A DNA stretch of 64,000 nt, taken from positions 17,820,335 to 17,884,334 of the forward strand of contig CM075203.1 in assembly GCA_037577475.1 (NCBI GenBank). Direction: 5' to 3'. Shown one piece after another: positions 59,483 to 64,000 of this stretch; within the stretch, counting starts at the first letter, position 1, and the number at the start of each line of letters is the position of its first letter. The notes below the pieces were generated by a model that searched no databases, was not told where the DNA came from, and saw only the letters and a program-made list of their open reading frames with translations. Origin of the DNA: Chaunax sp. Z400 (lineage: Eukaryota > Chordata > Actinopteri > Lophiiformes > Chaunacidae). The translations under genes were made by a program, and so were the position numbers.

Positions 59483-61362
59483 CCTTTGGTGGTTAAATGA
59501 AGATCTATGAGTAAGACTTGATTTCCTTGACTCAATCCATGTTTACTTCAGATCAAAGTTTGCACTCATTGTGATGGGGCAAAATGAACTAAGTTTTGTG
59601 GTTTATAGTTCAAAATGCCCTTTGTAGACCTTAACAAACATGTGAAACAGCCATATCAGTATTTGATAAAACTAAATACATTTACTTTTTGAATACATTG
59701 TTTATGTGTCCAAGAAAAAAAATCCTTATTTGCTTATATGTTAAAGAACAAGAAAAGAACTTTATTTTTCTTTTCCCTGCTCTGCATAAATGTAATTTCA
59801 GGTGCTATGCACTTTTTAGGTGAGCTGAACTGCAAAGAAGGTCTCATTCAAGATTCTAGAGTTGGAGAATTCAAAACTTAATTATCAGATATTTTTTCAA
59901 AACCTCGCAATTCTTTTTTTCTTTTTTTAGATTTGTCTTTGTTTCTTGATTTTCTGACTAATATTTGATCAACTATGGTTGTGTGGCTCTATCTCATTCT
60001 GACTTTCAATGTTGTTCTCAGGTCTCTCTTGAAAAAGGTTTCCTCTCAAAGCTGTACTTTTGAAATATAGTCTGCAGGAACTATAGTCATGCAACTCATA
60101 GATAGTCAAACAAATGTTGGATCCAGTGTTAAACTTCTCATGTCATTCAACCAATCACAGTTGTTTAGGAGAAGGATGTCAAACAGCACAGACTGGCTGC
60201 TGTGTCAGTAGGTGCAATAAGAATCCTGCTTCAAATTCACCAATCACCTTATGCGTCAAGTTATAATAAATATCGTATAATAAATACATCACATAAGCAG
60301 GTGATGTTTACCTGGCTGCAGCAAAATCCAGTTTGATGAATAACGTAGCAATCCTTTGTCCCTGCAGACCTTCACTGAGAAACAAATGGCATTCATTTTG
60401 TGCACACTTTGGGCAACTGTGGCTTGTGCAAACTGAATTCACGTGACGCTAACATAAATTCATTTACATTTGCAGTTCTTGGCAGCTCTGATTTTCTCTA
60501 TGCAGTGGAAATGCAGTGGAGGAGATCTTTCTTTTGTCAGTTAAGGTGACAGCAGAGGTTCATCTGCTTGCCTTTGGGGTTTCTCTCATTGGCTCTACTT
60601 GAGGGGTCAGCATGGGGAGGGAAGGAAGGGGAACAGGGGAGCTTCACATCCACTTTAATGATCACTGTTGTTTTACCCTTGAAAGGGTTTTTGTTTGTTG
60701 ACATACTGTTTTCATGAGTGTTTTTAATTTCACAGCTCAAACAGCCATTGACTCTACAGAGCTTCAGACGATCAAATCTCGTTTACATAAAACCACAAAC
60801 TTACCTGACACACTTTTTGTTAGTGTCGTGTTACATTAGAAGAAAAGCCACATTGATGAATTGTTCATGTTTGTTCTGTGGTTGAGTTTGGCATTAGTGC
60901 AGGCTTGTGAAACAAGATCCTTTTAAAAACGTACGTTGTTCTAAGTTGATCCAGAGTTCCCATTTTAGGTTGATAGGAAATCTGAATCCACACATATTCC
61001 TCATTCATCCAGCCATGTGAATACTTTTCTTTTAGAGTTCGTCCTCTTTATAGCTGTTGGTCCATCAGAGTGGACGTTTAGGAAAGCTTGGATCAATAAG
61101 ACCATTATAATATCAGAGAGGAGTTTGCCTGGTCTCAGTCAAGTGAAGGAGAAATTTTGCTGTTCTTGAATTTGTAACCTAGTCATCCATTATCACACCT
61201 CCACATTGCCGTCTGGTGACCATGGAAGTTTGGTTTGCTGGGTGTGTTGCTGTTAAACTCTTTGTATTCATCCAACAATAAGGACTTTTCAGTCTGAAGG
61301 TTTAATATTCTCAACACACTGTTACCACTAGTCCTGCTATACAATACAATGATCAGTAGAAG
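59483..61362. other. Gene-free stretch before the hAT element
   Basis: No exon with family similarity and no RNA gene recognised. Confidence 0.45.
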
Positions 61363-61722
61363 CAGAGCCGGTTCTTGCTATATGCGGACTATGCAAATGC
61401 ATAGGGCCCCTAAGCCACCAGGGGGCCCCAAAGCTGCATGTTCAGCCTCATCTGAGGAGAATTAAAATGACCTGTCTTTATCTGTAGCTATCTCATGTGT
61501 TTATTATATCCCTTATATGCTTAAAAAAATAAATGTAGGATATAAATAAAATAAGCTGCAATGATAAGCTGTGGCTAGTATTTTTGTGGCATAATTAAGT
61601 CACAATCGTTGGACTGCACTGTCACACAGTGAGTGACGTGAGGGCCGCCGACAGGTACGATGGGAATGATTGATAACTACCCATCATTCTCGTTAGTGAG
61701 GATATTAATGGCAAACAGCGTT

Positions 61723-63995
61723 ATGGCATCAAAAAGAAATTATCCTAGTGGGGCAGAAAAACGCAAGAAGAAGAAAACGGAGGAAGAAAAACGGTCAAAA
61801 GATAAATGTAAGGCATTTGTTCGTGGTGTGGGGTGGATGGGGGGAGGTGTAACGCCCAGTTTTTAGCAACTTTGTTTGTTATTTGTCCTGCTAGCTAGCT
61901 CAGCTAGCCTCGGATAAATGTTAGTTAGCTGGCTAGGATTTGTATGCTCATAAACCCAGCTTTAGTGTTTGCTTCATGAAAGTTGGCTAAACTAAAATGA
62001 ACATGTCACATGTGAATGGACTGTGCTGCCCTGCAATGGGACTGACTGACTGACTGAAGTGACACCAGACCTGTTTTGTCAGATTATAGCAGGGAGGGAG
62101 GTTGTGTTGTTGTTGTGCAGATGTCTGCTATGTCATCGTCCAGTGGAAATTGTCTCTCAGATATTTGCCACTAACATTACTTTAGGATTACTTATGATTC
62201 ATTCATTAAGTTTAGTGTGTATTTTATAGGCCTCTAATTAGAAGTGGGCTACTGCTTTATAAATATTAGGCCTATTGTTGATTATTTTGGACTATTGTGG
62301 CAGTGGATCATTTATCTTCGTTTTTACTTTAACAAGTACAATGTGTAAATAAATGCAGAAACCTCTTAAAAGTAACAACTTTGTCATTGGGTACATGCTT
62401 TAAAGGGACACTGTACATTACAATTTATGTTTAATATAAAAACAGATTATGAATTTCTGTATTAGTGCAACATCACTGCAATTATAAAATAGAAATATGT
62501 GCTTATGATCTATTTTGAGCTTTGTCTTTGCAGGAGCAATTCTAAAATATTTTGGAGCTCCAGGCATTGAAGCAGAGGGGTCTTCAGAACTTCCTGACCA
62601 GGAAGCCCCAGGACCTTCATATTCCTCAGGACCTCCTCCTGACCAGGCAGCCCCAGGACCTTCATATTCCTCAGGACCTCCTCCTGACCAGGAAGCCCCA
62701 GGACCTTCGTATTCCTCAGGACCTCCTCCTGACCAGGAAGCCCCAGGACCTTCGTATTCCTCAGGACCTCCTCCTGACCAGCAAGCAGCAGGGCCGTCTT
62801 CATCTGCAGACTTACATGGTCAGCTGCCCGTTTTTGTTAAACCAGTAGATCCAGCTGACTGGCCATCAGTTCTCTCCGATTCATTCAGGACAGATTTAGT
62901 AGGTAGAGGGCCATTTCAGATTAGCCCAGATATCACATTTCCCAAAAAAGAAGATGGTAGAAGTTAGTTAGTGAATGGGGAAAAGATAAAGCGGACCTGG
63001 CTTATCTACTCAAAAAAAAAAACAATGCCCTTTACTGCTTTTGTTGCAAGTTATTTTCAGAAAAGGAACATAAATTAATGACAGACAAACTGGACAAACA
63101 TAGGCAGACTTTTGAAAAGTCACGAAAGCAGTCCAGAGCACACAACACACATGGCAACCTGGAAAGATTTTGAGCTCTGTTTACAAACCGGAAAGACAAT
63201 AGACCAAGCTGAAAGGACACCATTGGAGGCTGAGAAGAGGCGCTGGAGAGATGTCCTGACTCGCTTAATCTCCATCATACAATCTCTAGCTGTTAGAAAT
63301 CTTGCATTGAGAGGTTCATCGAACACGTTACACCAGCAAAATAATGGAAATTTCTTAAAAGAGGTGGAGCTTCTTGCTAAATTTGATCCTGTCATGAAGC
63401 AGCACATTGAGCGTGTGGAGAGTGGCCAGTTCAGTCATCCAGCTATCTTGGAAATATTATCCAAAATGAACTGATTGCTTCAATCAGTGGGAAAATGTTG
63501 GACACAATGGTGACTGAGATTAAACAGGCCAAATATTATTCAATCATTTTGGACTGTACTCCTGATGTAAGCCACCAAGAGCAGATGTCAGTCATCATAA
63601 GGACTGTCAAAATGGACAAAGCACCAGAAATCAAGGAACATTTTATAGGATTTCTTGTGGCTTCTGAAACAACAGGTCTTAGTTTGTCATCTTTGATTGT
63701 GAACAAGCTTATGGAGCTGAATATTCCATTTGATGATTGCAGGGGACAATCATACGATAATGGTGCCAACATGAAAGGGAGGAACAGAGGAGTTCAAGCC
63801 AGGCTTCTTAAGAAGAATCCTCTTGCACTTTATGTTCCATGTGGGGCACATTCACTAAACCTGGTGGTGGTTGATGCAGCAAAAGCTTCAACAGATGCCA
63901 TCAGCTACTTTGGCAATGTATAGAAACTGTACAGCCTTTTTTCAGCAGCCCCACAAAGATGGACAATCCTAAAGGAACACGTGGCTGTTGCACTG
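61723..63995 (+). pseudogene. hAT ZMYM1-like transposase, frameshifted, runs off the window
   Basis: Exon 1 (61723-61807) encodes MASKRNYPSGAEKRKKKKTE, the usual start of these proteins. The intron donor is t|gtaag and exon 2 starts at 62534 (GAILKYFGAPGI); splicing as read creates a TGA at the junction, so the last exon base may be mutated. Exon 2 has 15-residue proline-rich repeats, then a TTF-type zinc-finger region (ALYCFCCKLFSEKEHK). The transposase follows in changed frames: WKDFELCLQTGKTIDQAE, RRWRDVLTRLISIIQSLAVR, YYSIILDCTPDVSHQEQMS (first conserved Asp), QSYDNGANMKG (second). It breaks at TAG 62965-62967, by frame changes near 63000, 63110 and 63475, and at TAG 63921-63923, where the copy at 32025 has CAG. 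Dead copy. Confidence 0.82.
62596..62790 (+). repeat. 45-bp coding tandem repeat (DQEAPGPSYSSGPPP)
   Basis: Four near-perfect 45-bp units start at 62596, 62641, 62686 and 62731, plus a degenerate fifth. They encode a proline/serine-rich linker between the N-terminus and the zinc-finger region of the hAT protein. Unit-to-unit differences are only one or two bases, so expansion is recent. Confidence 0.93.
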
Positions 63996-64000
63996 AAGAC

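Larger units (their letters stand above)
61363..64000 (+). mobile_element. hAT (ZMYM1-like) transposon, truncated by the window edge
   Basis: The left end is proposed at cagagccgg (61363), followed by gcatagggcccctaagccacc, a G/C-rich style start typical of fish ZMYM-type hAT elements. The preceding agtagaag could be one arm of an 8-bp target duplication. The right end lies outside the window, so neither the second terminal repeat nor the duplication can be checked. It carries the transposase described in the next entry. Confidence 0.65.

Noticed and set aside
1..64000. tRNA, rRNA, CRISPR arrays or bacterial operons
   Set aside because: No cloverleaf-type boxes, rRNA-like blocks, or regularly spaced palindromic repeats were found; the tandem arrays present are eukaryotic satellites.

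Overview
This window looks like a teleost fish genome. The evidence is a complete MHC class I gene of the fish U-lineage type, intron-rich HIPK-like and PIM-like kinase genes of kinds that are expanded in ray-finned fish, GT-AG splicing with short introns, long (GT)n, (TAA)n and (TATC)n arrays, and typical fish mobile elements (hAT/ZMYM-like, piggyBac, Tc1, sushi-like Ty3/gypsy, LINEs, a class I-like endogenous retrovirus). Nothing prokaryotic is present. The species cannot be named from sequence alone.

Layout. 1-10.6 kb: a promoter with CRE-like sites and a TATA box, then two tandem HIPK-related kinase modules on the + strand (2703-6152 and 7838-10507), separated by a 0.66-kb minisatellite. 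The splice phases allow both modules to be one dual-kinase gene. The second module is strongly remodelled: acidic repeats replace the activation segment, former intron sequence is exonised, a 45-nt exon is tandemly multiplied, and the tail carries a repeated basic helix. 11.5-11.8 kb: the last two exons of a tyrosine aminotransferase gene on the - strand, with a 1-nt frameshift and no other exons (relic). 14-16.2 kb: simple repeats. 16.2-18.9 kb: an intact 8-exon PIM-like kinase gene on the - strand with an N-terminal hydrophobic segment. 20.0-27.0 kb: a decayed intron-containing fish gene with an LFPSL-type core and a CIDE-N/PB1-like start, followed 12 nt later by a decayed zinc-finger transposase. 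27.1-28.3 kb: gypsy gag and Tc1 fragments.

31-37.2 kb is a nest of mobile elements: a 1.05-kb segment (repeated at 54.7 kb), a hAT fragment, and a LINE split by a young endogenous retrovirus. The retrovirus has 600-bp LTRs differing at only two adjacent bases. It keeps gag and the env C-terminus but has lost pol. 38.4-47.2 kb: an MHC class I gene with an ISRE/SXY-like promoter, six coding exons and a long 3' UTR. It keeps most peptide-anchor residues but has Leu where Trp147 is expected. 47-64 kb is mostly gene-free: a gutted piggyBac copy, the second 1.05-kb copy, a 0.9-kb (TAA)n array, and a hAT element with frameshifts that runs off the right edge.

How it fits together: the apparently functional content is the kinase modules and the MHC class I gene. 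The rest is repeats and broken mobile elements. A shared immune or signalling role for the kinases and the MHC gene is only an inference from linkage.
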